Assembly: GCF_019219095.1 (NCBI RefSeq)
Contig: NZ_JAHUWH010000004.1
Span: forward strand, 1 to 64,000
Length of the DNA stretch: 64,000 nt
Direction: 5' to 3'
DNA from: Acidovorax sp. sic0104
GTDB lineage: Bacteria; Pseudomonadota; Gammaproteobacteria; Burkholderiales; Burkholderiaceae_C
Below are positions 50,267 to 58,977 of this stretch, piece by piece. A program made the position numbers and the translations under genes. The notes under the pieces are model-generated. The model did not search any database. It was not told where the DNA came from and saw only the letters and a list, made by a program, of their open reading frames with translations. The stretch's first letter is position 1, and every line of letters begins with the position of its first letter.

Positions 50267-51979
50267 ATGGCATCCCCCTCCGACAACAGCATCAGCATGG
50301 CCCTGTTCTGCGACTTCGAAAACGTCGCTCTGGGCGTGCGCGATGCGCAGTATGAAAAGTTCGACATCAAGCCCATCCTGGAGCGCCTGCTGCTCAAGGG
50401 CTCCATCGTGGTCAAGAAGGCCTATTGCGACTGGGAGCGCTACAAGGGCTTCAAGGCCACCATGCACGAGGCGAACTTCGAGCTGATCGAAATCCCGCAT
50501 GTGCGGCAGTCAGGCAAGAACTCGGCGGACATCCGCCTGGTGGTGGACGCGCTGGACCTGTGCTACACCAAGTCGCACGTGAACACCTTCGTGATCATCA
50601 GCGGCGACTCGGACTTCTCCCCGCTCGTGTCCAAGCTGCGCGAGAACAACAAGCAGGTGATCGGCGTGGGCGTGAAGCAGTCCACGTCGGACCTGCTCAT
50701 CGCCAACTGCGACGAGTTCATCTTCTATGACGACCTGGTGCGCGAGAACCAGCGCGCGATGGCCCGGCGCCAGAACCCCGGCTCGGCCCCCGCGCCACGC
50801 CGCACGCCCGAGGAAGAGCGCCACCGCAAGGAAACCCAGGACGTGCGCCGCACCCAGGGCGTGGAATTGGCGGTGGAAACTTTCGAGGCGCTGACCTCCG
50901 AGCGCGGCGACAGCGGCAAGATCTGGGCGTCGGTGCTCAAGGAAGCCATCAAGCGCCGCAAGCCCGATTTCAGCGAGAGCTATTACGGCTTTCGCACCTT
51001 TGGCAACCTGCTGGAAGAAGCGCAGGCACGCGGGCTGCTGGAGTTCGGCCGCGACGAGAAGTCCGGCGCGTATGTGTTCCGCTCGCTGGGTGGCGGGGTG
51101 GGCGCAGGCAGTGCCGATCCCTCGGGCCGCGCCGATGCACCGGCCGAGCGGCAAGGGGGTGCAGCAGGTCACGTCCGCCACGATTTCCATGCCGTCGCTT
51201 CGGTGCCGGACACCTCGGCAGGCCATGGCGAAGGGGGCGGCGGCAATGGGCGCAGTGGCCGCTCGCGCGGGCGGCGGGGCGAAGGCGCTGGGCGCTCGCA
51301 AACATCGCAGCAGGCAGAGATGCGCCGTGATGGGCAGGCAGAGGGCCATGGCGACCAGCAGCCCGACATCGCCTTGGATGCTCACGATGGTCGTGGTTCG
51401 CGTGACTCCCGCAATTCACGTGAGGCTCGAGATGCTCGTGACACGCGGGACACGCGGGACACGCGGGACACGCGGGATTTGCGCAATGCGCAGGATGACG
51501 ATCAGCCGGAGCGCCCGACCCGCAGCTACTTCAGTCAGCCGGCGGCCGCACCAGCGCCTGCGCCCTCTGCGGTCGACGCCCCGTCGCGTCGCGATGCCGT
51601 GTTGAATGATGAAGAGGACGAGCCCGGCGCTCCAGCTCAGCAGTGGGGTGCCAACGATGACCACCAGGCCTCAGCGCCCGCGATGGTCGAGGCACCCGAT
51701 GACGCAGCCGAAGAGGCCGACGCCCCTGCACCCCGCAGCCGCCGCGCCGGATCGGCAGCGCGCAAGACCAGCGGACGCAAGGCGGCAGCGGGCGACTCTG
51801 ATGCCCCGGCGGCCGCATCGCAACCCGAGCCAGCGCCCAAGCCACGAACAGCATCGGCCAAAACCAAGGCAGCTGCGGCTGCTGCAACAGCAGCAACTCC
51901 AGAGGCCGCTGCAAAGACCCCAGCACCCCGCGCCCGCAAGCCGCGCAGCACGGCCAAGACCACCAAGCCCGCTGAGTGA
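50267..51979 (+). CDS. NYN (PIN-like) nuclease domain protein with LOTUS domain and long disordered tail
   Basis: A 570-residue protein. Residues 10-165 are a LabA/DUF88 NYN domain with the acidic catalytic positions in FCDFENVALG, SADIRLVVDALD and SGDSDFSPLV. Residues about 195-272 resemble an OST-HTH/LOTUS RNA-binding domain (LTSERGDSGKIWASVLKEAI, YYGFRTFGNLLEEAQARGL). From 273 on it is disordered: a Gly/Ser/Arg patch, an RD-repeat (RDTRDTRDTRD) encoded by a 9-bp tandem array at 51438-51475, and a Lys/Ala/Pro histone H1-like end. It probably cleaves or binds RNA; the tail may bind nucleic acid. No partner gene is apparent. Confidence 0.9.
   Translation: MASPSDNSISMALFCDFENVALGVRDAQYEKFDIKPILERLLLKGSIVVKKAYCDWERYKGFKATMHEANFELIEIPHVRQSGKNSADIRLVVDALDLCYTKSHVNTFVIISGDSDFSPLVSKLRENNKQVIGVGVKQSTSDLLIANCDEFIFYDDLVRENQRAMARRQNPGSAPAPRRTPEEERHRKETQDVRRTQGVELAVETFEALTSERGDSGKIWASVLKEAIKRRKPDFSESYYGFRTFGNLLEEAQARGLLEFGRDEKSGAYVFRSLGGGVGAGSADPSGRADAPAERQGGAAGHVRHDFHAVASVPDTSAGHGEGGGGNGRSGRSRGRRGEGAGRSQTSQQAEMRRDGQAEGHGDQQPDIALDAHDGRGSRDSRNSREARDARDTRDTRDTRDTRDLRNAQDDDQPERPTRSYFSQPAAAPAPAPSAVDAPSRRDAVLNDEEDEPGAPAQQWGANDDHQASAPAMVEAPDDAAEEADAPAPRSRRAGSAARKTSGRKAAAGDSDAPAAASQPEPAPKPRTASAKTKAAAAAATAATPEAAAKTPAPRARKPRSTAKTTKPAE
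51438..51475 (+). repeat. 9-bp tandem repeat (GGACACGCG) inside the NYN gene
   Basis: Four head-to-tail copies of GACACGCGG encode Asp-Thr-Arg in register. Such arrays change copy number by slippage in 3-codon steps without shifting the frame, so tail length may differ between strains. Confidence 0.85.
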
Positions 51980-52057
51980 GCGGCGCAAGCCGCCGGCCGG
52001 GCTGAACGCCTGGCCGCACGCCCCTGACGAGCGCTGCCCACCCAGGCAGCACCAGCC

Positions 52058-53182
52058 CTACGCGGCGGCTGCCTGTGCGGCGGACGCGCCCGCCTCCGCA
52101 GCGAGCCGCTGGCGCACCGTGTCGTAGCGGGGCGGCACGCAGCCCACCTGCTCCACGCAATGGCTGGCACTGGCGAGCGCATGCCACAGCACGGCGTGCA
52201 GCCGCTCGGTAGCCAGCGGGGCCACCAGGCCCCCGGGGCGCTCGCACAGGGCCTCCTGCCCCCGCTCCGGCCCCGCCAGCAGCGCGGTGATGAGACCGGC
52301 CAGAAAACAATCTCCCGCCCCCACGGTGTCGGCCACGGCCAAAGGCGCGTGCTCTTGCGCATGAACGGCCTGGCCGTCGCGCTGCAGCAGCCACGCGCCG
52401 CCGGGCCCCAGCGTCAGGGCCAGCCACTGGGCGCGGGTGTGGTCCAGCAGGTGCCGGGCGCGCTGCAGTGCGGTGCCGCCCGGCACGGCCAGGGCCTCCA
52501 GGTCGTCGTCGCTCACCTTGATGAGGTGGGCGTGCTGCAGCGCGGCCATCACATTGGCGCGGTAGGCGGACACGTCGTCCACCGCCGACAGGCGCAGGTT
52601 CGCGTCGACCACCACCATGCGCCCTGCAGCACGCTGGGCTGCAAGCCAGGGCAGGTAGATCGCGGAGTCCTGCGCCACCAGCGCGAGGCAGCCGGTGGCC
52701 ACCACCTGCAGGCCGGGCAGGGCGGTGCAGGCGGCGATCAGCGCGTCGGCCGTGGCCTGACGATCGGCCACGCCATCGCGATAGAAGCTGTAGCTGGCCT
52801 TGCCCTCGGCATCCAGCGCGGCCACCGCCAGCGCGCTGGGCGCGCGCACCGGGGAAGGCTCTGCCAATGCCACGCCGACGTCATGCAGGCCCTGGGCGAG
52901 CTGCCGGCCCAGCAGGTCGGCCGAGAGGGGGTTCAGGTACATCGTGCCTACGCCTTGAAGGCCCAGCGCACGGGTGAGGTTGTAGACGGCGCCGCCCGCG
53001 CAGGGCTGGAGGCGTCCGTCAGGCTCCTGGATCAGGTCGAACAGGGCTTCTCCGGCGGTGGCGACCCGCAGCGCTGGAGTCTCGTGGACGGGCTTGGAGG
53101 CCGTTGTTTCCTGGGCATCACGTGACCCCGGGGGTGGGGGAGGAGCTGCGGCGTCAGGTGCTGATCGGCTAGGGAAAACCAT
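52058..53182 (-). CDS. PfkB-family sugar kinase, probably fructokinase
   Basis: A 374-residue ribokinase-fold kinase. The N-terminal strand RVATAGEALFDLI, the first signature region CAGGAVYNLTRALGLQGV and the second signature DTVGAGDCFLAGLITALL with catalytic Asp are present. An N-terminal extension of about 40 residues (Pro/Ala-rich) lies before the fold. The start ATG at 53182 lies only 4 bp from an inverted repeat at 53186-53202 and has a poor ribosome-binding site, so a later start is possible. It is divergent from a fructose-type ABC transporter, which suggests it phosphorylates the incoming sugar. Confidence 0.88.
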   Translation of the reverse strand: MVFPSRSAPDAAAPPPPPGSRDAQETTASKPVHETPALRVATAGEALFDLIQEPDGRLQPCAGGAVYNLTRALGLQGVGTMYLNPLSADLLGRQLAQGLHDVGVALAEPSPVRAPSALAVAALDAEGKASYSFYRDGVADRQATADALIAACTALPGLQVVATGCLALVAQDSAIYLPWLAAQRAAGRMVVVDANLRLSAVDDVSAYRANVMAALQHAHLIKVSDDDLEALAVPGGTALQRARHLLDHTRAQWLALTLGPGGAWLLQRDGQAVHAQEHAPLAVADTVGAGDCFLAGLITALLAGPERGQEALCERPGGLVAPLATERLHAVLWHALASASHCVEQVGCVPPRYDTVRQRLAAEAGASAAQAAAA

Positions 53183-53185
53183 AAC

Positions 53186-53202
53186 TAAATCCACTTGATT
53201 TA
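53186..53202. promoter_or_regulatory. Inverted repeat TAAATC-N5-GATTTA, candidate ROK-regulator operator
   Basis: Perfect 6-base arms in the divergent kinase/binding-protein region, AT-rich in a GC-rich genome. It overlaps the -35 element of the promoter for the ABC transporter, so binding would repress. The likely ligand is the ROK protein encoded at the end of the operon. Confidence 0.5.
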
Positions 53203-53224
53203 TTAAATTGCAACGCACTATAGT
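53195..53224 (+). promoter_or_regulatory. Sigma-70-type promoter of the sugar ABC operon
   Basis: TTGATT (53195-53200) and TATAGT (53219-53224) are spaced by 18 bp, close to consensus. The predicted start is about 85 bp before the GTG of the binding protein. The -35 lies in the inverted repeat. Confidence 0.6.
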
Positions 53225-53315
53225 TCGATCCCATCCACCCGGCAAGAGTGGTGTTCCCGAGACGCCGCACCGTGCGGTGCGCGGGTTTTCAGCCATCCAT
53301 TACAAGGAGACAACC

Positions 53316-54326
53316 GTGATCCAACGCGCCCCTGCTTTCGTGCTGTCCGCCATTGCCTTGTCTGGCGCCCTGGCCTGTGGCCTGGCCCAGGCTGCCGAGC
53401 CTGTGATCGGCCTGATCACCAAGACCGAGACCAACCCCTTCTTCGTGAAGATGAAGGAAGGCGCCACGGCCGAAGCCAAGAAGCTCGGCGCCAAGGTGGT
53501 GTCGGCCGCAGGCAAGACCGACGGCGACAACGCCGGCCAGGTCACGGCCATGGAGAACCTGATCGCTGCGGGCGCCACCACCATCCTCATCACCCCGAGC
53601 GACGCCAAGGCCATCGTGCCGGCCATCAAGAAGGCCCAGGCCAAGGGCGTGATGGTGATCGCGCTCGACAGCCCCACTGACCCCGTGGACGCCACCGATG
53701 CGCTGTTCGCGACCGACAACTACAAGGCCGGCGAGCTGATCGGCCAGTACGCCAAGGCGGCCCTGGCCGGCAAGAAACCCGTGATCGCCATGCTGGACTT
53801 GCACCCCGGTCACCCCGTGGGTGCCCAGCGCCACAACGGCTTCCTCAAGGGCTTCGGCCTGAAGGCCAACGATGCCAAGAGCAATGAGCTGTCGCGCCCC
53901 GCCGAGGTGGTGTGCATGGCCGACAGCTTCGGCGACCGCGCCAAGGGCCAGACCGGCATGGAAAACTGCCTGCAGAAGAACCCGGACATCAACCTCGTCT
54001 ACACCATCAACGAGCCCGCCGCGGCCGGTGCGTACAACGCGCTCAAGGCCGCGGGCAAGGACAAGGGCACGATCATCGTGTCGGTGGACGGCGGCTGTGC
54101 CGGCGTGGCCGACGTGGGCAAGGGCGCCATCGCCGCCACCAGCCAGCAGTACCCGCTGCGCATGGCCGCGCTGGGCGTGGCGGCTGGCGTGGAGCACGCC
54201 AAGAGCGGCAAGAAGGTCAGCGGCTATACCGACACCGGCGTGACGCTGATCGCCGCCAAGGCCGTGCCCGGCGTGGAGAGCAAGGACGTGAAGACCGGCA
54301 CGGACCTGTGCTGGGGCGCGAAGTAA
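53316..54326 (+). CDS. Sugar ABC transporter substrate-binding protein (FrcB-like)
   Basis: A 336-residue periplasmic binding protein of the ribose/fructose family. The signal peptide ends GALACGLAQAAEP; mature IGLITKTETNPFFVKMKEG is the family start, with ALDSPTDPVDATDALFATDN, INEPAAAGAYNAL and ending DLCWGAK. The start is a GTG at 53316 with AAGGAG 8 bp before it; no ATG fits. Permease and ATPase follow, kinase is divergent. FrcB identity is inferred from the gene set (kinase, FucU-type mutarotase, ROK). Confidence 0.92.
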   Translation: MIQRAPAFVLSAIALSGALACGLAQAAEPVIGLITKTETNPFFVKMKEGATAEAKKLGAKVVSAAGKTDGDNAGQVTAMENLIAAGATTILITPSDAKAIVPAIKKAQAKGVMVIALDSPTDPVDATDALFATDNYKAGELIGQYAKAALAGKKPVIAMLDLHPGHPVGAQRHNGFLKGFGLKANDAKSNELSRPAEVVCMADSFGDRAKGQTGMENCLQKNPDINLVYTINEPAAAGAYNALKAAGKDKGTIIVSVDGGCAGVADVGKGAIAATSQQYPLRMAALGVAAGVEHAKSGKKVSGYTDTGVTLIAAKAVPGVESKDVKTGTDLCWGAK

Positions 54327-54360
54327 CGCACGGTCTCCTCCATTCGACCGCCTCATTCCA

Positions 54361-54446
54361 ACCGTTCACGCTGAGCCTGTCGAAGCGCTGCGCGAGGCGT
54401 CGACAAGCCTGGCCTGGGCTTGTCGAAGGGCTCGGCCCGAACGGTG
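54361..54446. repeat. CTGAGCTTGTCGAAG-type inverted repeat, copy D
   Basis: ACCGTTCACGCTGAGCCTGT, then CGAAGCGCTGCGCGAGGCGTCGACAAGCC, then GGGCTTGTCGAAGGG and CTCGGCCCGAACGGTGG. It is a compound copy with an extra half, in the 216-bp gap between the binding protein and the permease. The stem may end part of the transcripts and so give more binding protein than membrane complex. Confidence 0.8.
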
Positions 54447-54542
54447 GTTTCACGTTCAAAGACGCTGCATCGACCGCTGTCTTCTTCCTTGCAGCGTCGG
54501 ACACCGGACCGTCGCGCCGACTGACTGACCTCTATCCAAGCC

Positions 54543-55502
54543 ATGAACACCTCCGCCTCAAGACTCCCTCCGCTGGCCACGCTCGGGCCCTTCATCGCGC
54601 TGCTGCTGGCGTGCGGCTTCTTCGCGCTGCAGAGCGACCGCTTTTTGTCAGCGCAGAACTTCGCGCTCATCCTGCAGCAGGTGATGGTCGTGGGCGTGAT
54701 CGCCATCGGTCAGACGCTGGTCATCCTGACCGCCGGCATCGACCTGTCGTGCGGCATGGTCATGGCGCTGGGCGGCATCGTGATGACCAAGGTGGCGTCG
54801 GACTATGGCCTGTCGGCCCCCGTGGCGATCGCCTGCGGCATGGCGGTGACCACGCTGTTCGGCATGGTCAACGGCCTCTTGGTCACCAAGGTCAAGCTGC
54901 CGCCCTTCATCGTGACGCTGGGCACGCTGAACATCGCGTTCGCAGCCACGCAGCTGTACTCGGGTGCACAGACCATCACCGACATCCCCGCCGGCATGAC
55001 GGTGCTGGGCAACACCTTCCAGGTGGGCGGCACGGCCGTGGTGTGGGGCGCGCTGCTGATGCTGGCGCTGTATGTGGCGATGTGGTTCTTCCTGCGCGAA
55101 ACCGCGCCCGGCCGCCACATCTACGCCGTGGGCAACAACCCCGAGGCCACGCGCCTGACCGGCATCCCGACGGACCGCGTGCTGCTCTTCGTGTACATGC
55201 TGGCCGGCGTGTTCTACGGCATCGCCGCGCTGCTGTCGGTGGCGCGCACCGGCGCGGGCGACCCCAATGCGGGGCAGACCGAGAACCTGGATGCCATCAG
55301 CGCCGTGGTGCTGGGCGGCACCAGCCTGTTCGGCGGGCGCGGGGTGATCCTGGGCACGCTGGTGGGAGCGCTCATCGTGGGCGTGTTCCGCAACGGGCTC
55401 ACGCTGATGGGCGTGTCGTCCGTCTACCAGATACTGGTCACCGGCATCCTCGTGATCCTGGCAGTGGCCACCGACCAACTCTCGCGCAAAGGAGTGCGTT
55501 GA
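54543..55502 (+). CDS. Sugar ABC transporter permease (FrcC/RbsC-like)
   Basis: A 319-residue permease of the ribose/fructose type with about eight to ten membrane helices. TAGIDLSCGMVMALGGIV is the conserved start segment and VLGGTSLFGGRGVILGTLVGALI the EAA-like loop. It is in one operon with the binding protein and overlaps the ATPase by one base (TGATG). Substrate is probably fructose or a similar hexose/pentose. Confidence 0.92.
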   Translation: MNTSASRLPPLATLGPFIALLLACGFFALQSDRFLSAQNFALILQQVMVVGVIAIGQTLVILTAGIDLSCGMVMALGGIVMTKVASDYGLSAPVAIACGMAVTTLFGMVNGLLVTKVKLPPFIVTLGTLNIAFAATQLYSGAQTITDIPAGMTVLGNTFQVGGTAVVWGALLMLALYVAMWFFLRETAPGRHIYAVGNNPEATRLTGIPTDRVLLFVYMLAGVFYGIAALLSVARTGAGDPNAGQTENLDAISAVVLGGTSLFGGRGVILGTLVGALIVGVFRNGLTLMGVSSVYQILVTGILVILAVATDQLSRKGVR

Positions 55503-56308
55503 TGAACACCGCCCACCCCAACGCATCCGCCCCGCTGGTGATGCAGGCCAAGGGCCTGGTCAAGCGCTACGGCCAGGTCGTGGCGCTCGATGGCGCCGAC
55601 TTCGAGCTGCGCGCCGGCGAGATCATGGCCGTGATCGGCGACAACGGCGCGGGCAAATCCAGCCTGATCAAGGCATTGTCGGGTGCCACCGTGCCGGACG
55701 AGGGCACGGTGCTGCTCGACGGTGCTCCCGTGCAGTTCAAGAGCCCCATCGACGCGCGCCGCGCGGGCATCGAGACCGTCTACCAGGACCTGGCCGTGGC
55801 CCCCGCCATGACCATCGCCGAGAACCTGTTCCTGGGCCGCGAGCTGCTGCGCCCCGGCATGGCCGGCCGCGTGCTGCGCATGCTGGACAAGAAGCGCATG
55901 CTCGAAGAAAGCGTGGCGCGCATGAACGAGCTGAAGGTGGGCATCCGGTCCATGACGCAGGCGGTGGAGACGCTCTCGGGCGGCCAGCGCCAGTGCGTGG
56001 CCGTGGCGCGCGCCGCGGCCTTTGCGCGGCATGTGGTCATCATGGACGAGCCCACCGCCGCGCTGGGCGTGAAGGAGGGCAACATGGTGCTGGAGCTGAT
56101 CCGCCGCGTGCGCGACAAGGGCCTGCCCGTGATCCTCATCAGCCACAACATGCCCCACGTGTTCGAGATCGCCGACCGCATCCACATCGCCCGCCTGGGC
56201 AAGCGCGCGGCAGTCGTCGACCCGAAAAAGATCAGCATGAGCGACACCGTGGCCGTGATGACCGGGGCCATGGCCGCGTCTGAACTGCCCGCCGAATGCC
56301 TTGCCTGA
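55502..56308 (+). CDS. Sugar ABC transporter ATP-binding protein (FrcA-like)
   Basis: A 268-residue ATPase with a single nucleotide-binding domain: Walker A GDNGAGKSSLIKAL, signature LSGGQRQCVAVARAAAF, Walker B HVVIMDEPTAALGV, H-loop ISHNMPHVFE. The single domain, as opposed to the doubled RbsA type, fits FrcA. The Cys in the signature (RQCVAV) is unusual but conserved in this subgroup as I recall. The ATG overlaps the permease stop. Confidence 0.92.
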   Translation: MNTAHPNASAPLVMQAKGLVKRYGQVVALDGADFELRAGEIMAVIGDNGAGKSSLIKALSGATVPDEGTVLLDGAPVQFKSPIDARRAGIETVYQDLAVAPAMTIAENLFLGRELLRPGMAGRVLRMLDKKRMLEESVARMNELKVGIRSMTQAVETLSGGQRQCVAVARAAAFARHVVIMDEPTAALGVKEGNMVLELIRRVRDKGLPVILISHNMPHVFEIADRIHIARLGKRAAVVDPKKISMSDTVAVMTGAMAASELPAECLA

Positions 56309-56332
56309 AACGTGCCGCTGCCTTCACCATTC

Positions 56333-56785
56333 ATGCTCAAGAACATCGACCCTCTGCTGACCCCCGACCTGCTCAAGGTGCTGGCCGAGATGGGCCACGA
56401 CGACGCCATCGTGCTGGCCGACGCCAACTTCACCGCCATGAGCCTGGGCGCAGGCAAGCCGGTGCTTCGCCTGCCTGGCATCGGCATGGCCCGCGCCATG
56501 CAGGCCGTGGCCAGCGTGCTGCCGTTGGCGCAGGATGTGCCGCACCCCGTGGCGTACATGCAGGTGGGCGGCACCGAGGCGCCGTACCGCTCGGCCGTGC
56601 AGCGCGAAACGCTGCAGGTGCTGGCATGCGAGGGTGTCGCCAGTGCGCAGGCCGAGGGCGTGGAGCGCTTCGCGTTCTATGAGCGCGCGAGGCGCGCATA
56701 TGCCATCGTGGTGACGGGCGAGCCGCAGCCCTGGGGCAATTTCCTGCTGCGCAAGGGCGTCATCGGCGAAACTCTGCGGGATTGA
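56333..56785 (+). CDS. RbsD/FucU-family sugar mutarotase-like protein
   Basis: A 150-residue protein. MLKNIDPLLTPDLLKVLAEM and GHDDAIVLADANFTAMSLG are the FucU start, with the catalytic His in GHDD, and the end has VTGEPQPWGNFLLRKGVI. ATG at 56333 is chosen over the GTG at 56312 because FucU proteins begin MLK. It would interconvert sugar anomers for the kinase. It lies 24 bp after the ATPase. Confidence 0.9.
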   Translation: MLKNIDPLLTPDLLKVLAEMGHDDAIVLADANFTAMSLGAGKPVLRLPGIGMARAMQAVASVLPLAQDVPHPVAYMQVGGTEAPYRSAVQRETLQVLACEGVASAQAEGVERFAFYERARRAYAIVVTGEPQPWGNFLLRKGVIGETLRD

Positions 56786-56798
56786 ACTGCACACCGCC

Positions 56799-58055
56799 AT
56801 GCTGGAAACCGACGCCGCTCCATCATCTCCCGCCGACCCTGGCGAGCCCGCCCATGCAGGTGGCCCTGCGCGCCTGCGCCAGCGGGGCTCCAACCATGTG
56901 GGGCTGCGCCAGTTCAACGAGCGCGTGGTGCTGCAGGCCCTGCGCACCCACGGCAGCCTGGCCAAGGCCGAGATGGCGCGGGTCACCGGGCTCACGGCGC
57001 AGACCATCGGGCTCATCACCGCGCGGCTGGACGAAGACCAGCTGCTGCGCCGCGAGGCGCCCGTGCGCGGCCGCGTCGGGCAGCCCTCGGTGCCCATCGG
57101 CCTGAACCCCGATGGCGCCTTTGCCATCGGCATCAAGATCGGCCGGCGCAGCGCCGACTGGCTGCTGGTGGACTTCACCGGCCACGTGCGCGAGCGCGTG
57201 GTGCTGGACTATGCGTTCCCCGACATCGACGTGCTGCTGCCCGCCATCCGCCGGCACCTGAACCAGCTGCTGGACGGCCTGGGCCCGCTGCGCTCGCGCG
57301 TGGTGGGCGTGGGCGTGGCGGCACCGTTCCAGCTGGGCGGCTGGCACCGCATGCTCGGGCTGACCGAAGCGCAGTCGCAAGCGTGGAACAACATCGACCT
57401 GGGCGAGCAGGTGCAGCAGATGACCGACCTGCCGGTGAGCTTCGCCAAGGACACCTCGGCCGCCTGCGTGGCCGAGCTGCTGCAGGGCCGCGGGCACGAC
57501 ATCCCGAGCTTCCTGTACCTGTTCATGGACACCTTCGTGGGCGGCGGGCTGGTCATCAACTCGCACCTTCACCGCGGGCTGCATGGCAACGCGGGCGCGG
57601 TGGCCTCGCTGCCGCTGGCCCCTGCGCAACCGGGCCAGGCGCCCGCGCAGCTCATCAGCCAAGCCTCGCTGTGGGAGCTGGAGCAGCGCTTTCGTGCCCA
57701 CGGGCTCGACCCGATGGCCGCCTACGACAAGCGCGTGCTGCAGGCGCCGTGGCTGTCGCACAGCCGCGCCTGGATCGACAGCGCGGCCGGTGCGCTCGCG
57801 CACTGCATCGTGTCGGCCACAGCCTTCCTGGACCTTGATGCCATGGTGATCGACGGCGCCTGCGCGCCCGAGCTGCTGCAGGCCCTGTGCGAAGGCGCAC
57901 GCCGCGCGCTGGCCGACTACAACTGGGAAGGCCTGCACCAGCCGCCCCGGCTGGAGCTGGGCAGCATCGGCTCGGATGCGCGCGCGCTGGGCGGCGCCCT
58001 GCTGCCGCTGCACGCCTGTTTTGCGCCCGATCACGAGATTTTTCTGAAGGCGTGA
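56799..58055 (+). CDS. ROK-family transcriptional regulator
   Basis: A 418-residue regulator. Winged helix-turn-helix at about 30-90 (LRQFNERVVLQALRTHGSLA, KAEMARVTGLTAQTIGLITA), then a sugar-kinase-like effector domain (AIGIKIGRRSADWLLVDFTG, VGVGVAAPF, DTFVGGGLVINSHL). The kinase-active and zinc motifs are incomplete, so it is a regulator, not a kinase. It closes the sugar operon and is the likely repressor of the divergent promoters. The ATG at 56799 follows the FucU stop by 14 bp. Confidence 0.9.
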   Translation: MLETDAAPSSPADPGEPAHAGGPARLRQRGSNHVGLRQFNERVVLQALRTHGSLAKAEMARVTGLTAQTIGLITARLDEDQLLRREAPVRGRVGQPSVPIGLNPDGAFAIGIKIGRRSADWLLVDFTGHVRERVVLDYAFPDIDVLLPAIRRHLNQLLDGLGPLRSRVVGVGVAAPFQLGGWHRMLGLTEAQSQAWNNIDLGEQVQQMTDLPVSFAKDTSAACVAELLQGRGHDIPSFLYLFMDTFVGGGLVINSHLHRGLHGNAGAVASLPLAPAQPGQAPAQLISQASLWELEQRFRAHGLDPMAAYDKRVLQAPWLSHSRAWIDSAAGALAHCIVSATAFLDLDAMVIDGACAPELLQALCEGARRALADYNWEGLHQPPRLELGSIGSDARALGGALLPLHACFAPDHEIFLKA

Positions 58056-58074
58056 GCTGCGGCGTTCTGCGTGA

Positions 58075-58140
58075 TTTGCTATTGATTTAATAGCTATCGA
58101 CGATTTGCCATCAAGAGCTGGGCAGTTTTTTGATCAAAAT
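58075..58140. repeat. Interspersed 60-bp repeat, copy 7
   Basis: TTTGCTATTGATTTAATAGC, TATCGACGATTTGCCATC and AAGAGCTGGGCAGTTTTTTG. It fills most of the gap between the convergent ROK and HAD genes, and its final T6 run could also end ROK transcripts. Confidence 0.85.
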
Positions 58141-58161
58141 TTCCCGGCGGGGAAGGCCTTG

Positions 58162-58977
58162 TCAGCGCCCGTGGCGATCCCGTCCCGCCAGGACGGCGCG
58201 CGCTACCTCGGCGAACCCTGCGCCGCGCTCGCCCTCGGTCACGTAGCGCGGCAGGTGCTGCAGCTGCGGCACGAAGCGCGCAATGTTGGCCACGCCCACG
58301 CTGTGCGCGAAGTGCTCGAACATGAGCTGGTCGTTGGTGGAGTCGCCCACGTACACCCACTGGTCGACCTCGGCATCGAGGCCGCGCCCGAACAGCTCGC
58401 GCACGACCCAGCGCGCGCCTTCCAGCTTGTTGTGGGTGCCATACCAGCCGTTGATGTGGATGCTGCTCACGGTGGCGTTCATGCCGGCTGCACGCATCAG
58501 CGCCACGCATCGGTCGATGTGCTCCTGGGGCATCTGCGTGAACTCGCTGTGGTCGATGGCGATGTCGCACTCGCGGCCCGCGGAATCGGTGGCGCGTTGC
58601 GCGCCGGGCACTTCGCGCTCCACCTGGGCCAGAACCTGCTGCATGCGTGCGAAATTCGCCGCGCGGGTGGCGTCGTCCTGCTGGTAGCGTTTGGCCAGAG
58701 AGCCGTCAGGCTGCCGGATGAGCGCCACGGCACCGTTCTCCGCGACGATCGCATCGACGGGCCATGCCAGAGCGAACGGCTCGCTCCAGCCCACGGGGCG
58801 CCCGGTGATCGGGATGACGCGCAGGTCCGCGGCCCGCAGCGCGGCGAGTGCCTGCAGCGCATCGGGCGTGATTGCGCCTTCGGTCGTCAACGTGTCGTCG
58901 ATGTCGGTGAAAACGCCCACCAATGGCTGGCCCGCCGCAACGGGCCAGCCGGCCAGCGGCTGCATGCGCCCGCTCAC
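58162..58977 (-). CDS. HAD-IIB family phosphatase
   Basis: A 271-residue Cof-type HAD hydrolase. Motif I is FTDIDDTLTTEG (Asp25 and Asp27), motif II Thr is in IPITGRPVG, the Lys is in HNKLEGARWV, and motif IV is VGDSTNDQLMFE. The cap is the C2B type of sugar phosphatases. Its start is a GTG whose first bases overlap the prfC stop (GTGA), so it is coupled to prfC. The substrate is not known. Confidence 0.88.
   Translation of the reverse strand: MSGRMQPLAGWPVAAGQPLVGVFTDIDDTLTTEGAITPDALQALAALRAADLRVIPITGRPVGWSEPFALAWPVDAIVAENGAVALIRQPDGSLAKRYQQDDATRAANFARMQQVLAQVEREVPGAQRATDSAGRECDIAIDHSEFTQMPQEHIDRCVALMRAAGMNATVSSIHINGWYGTHNKLEGARWVVRELFGRGLDAEVDQWVYVGDSTNDQLMFEHFAHSVGVANIARFVPQLQHLPRYVTEGERGAGFAEVARAVLAGRDRHGR

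Noticed and set aside
51438-51475. Tandem repeat considered as a CRISPR array
   Set aside because: Units are 9 bp with no spacers and encode Asp-Thr-Arg in frame; it is a coding microsatellite.
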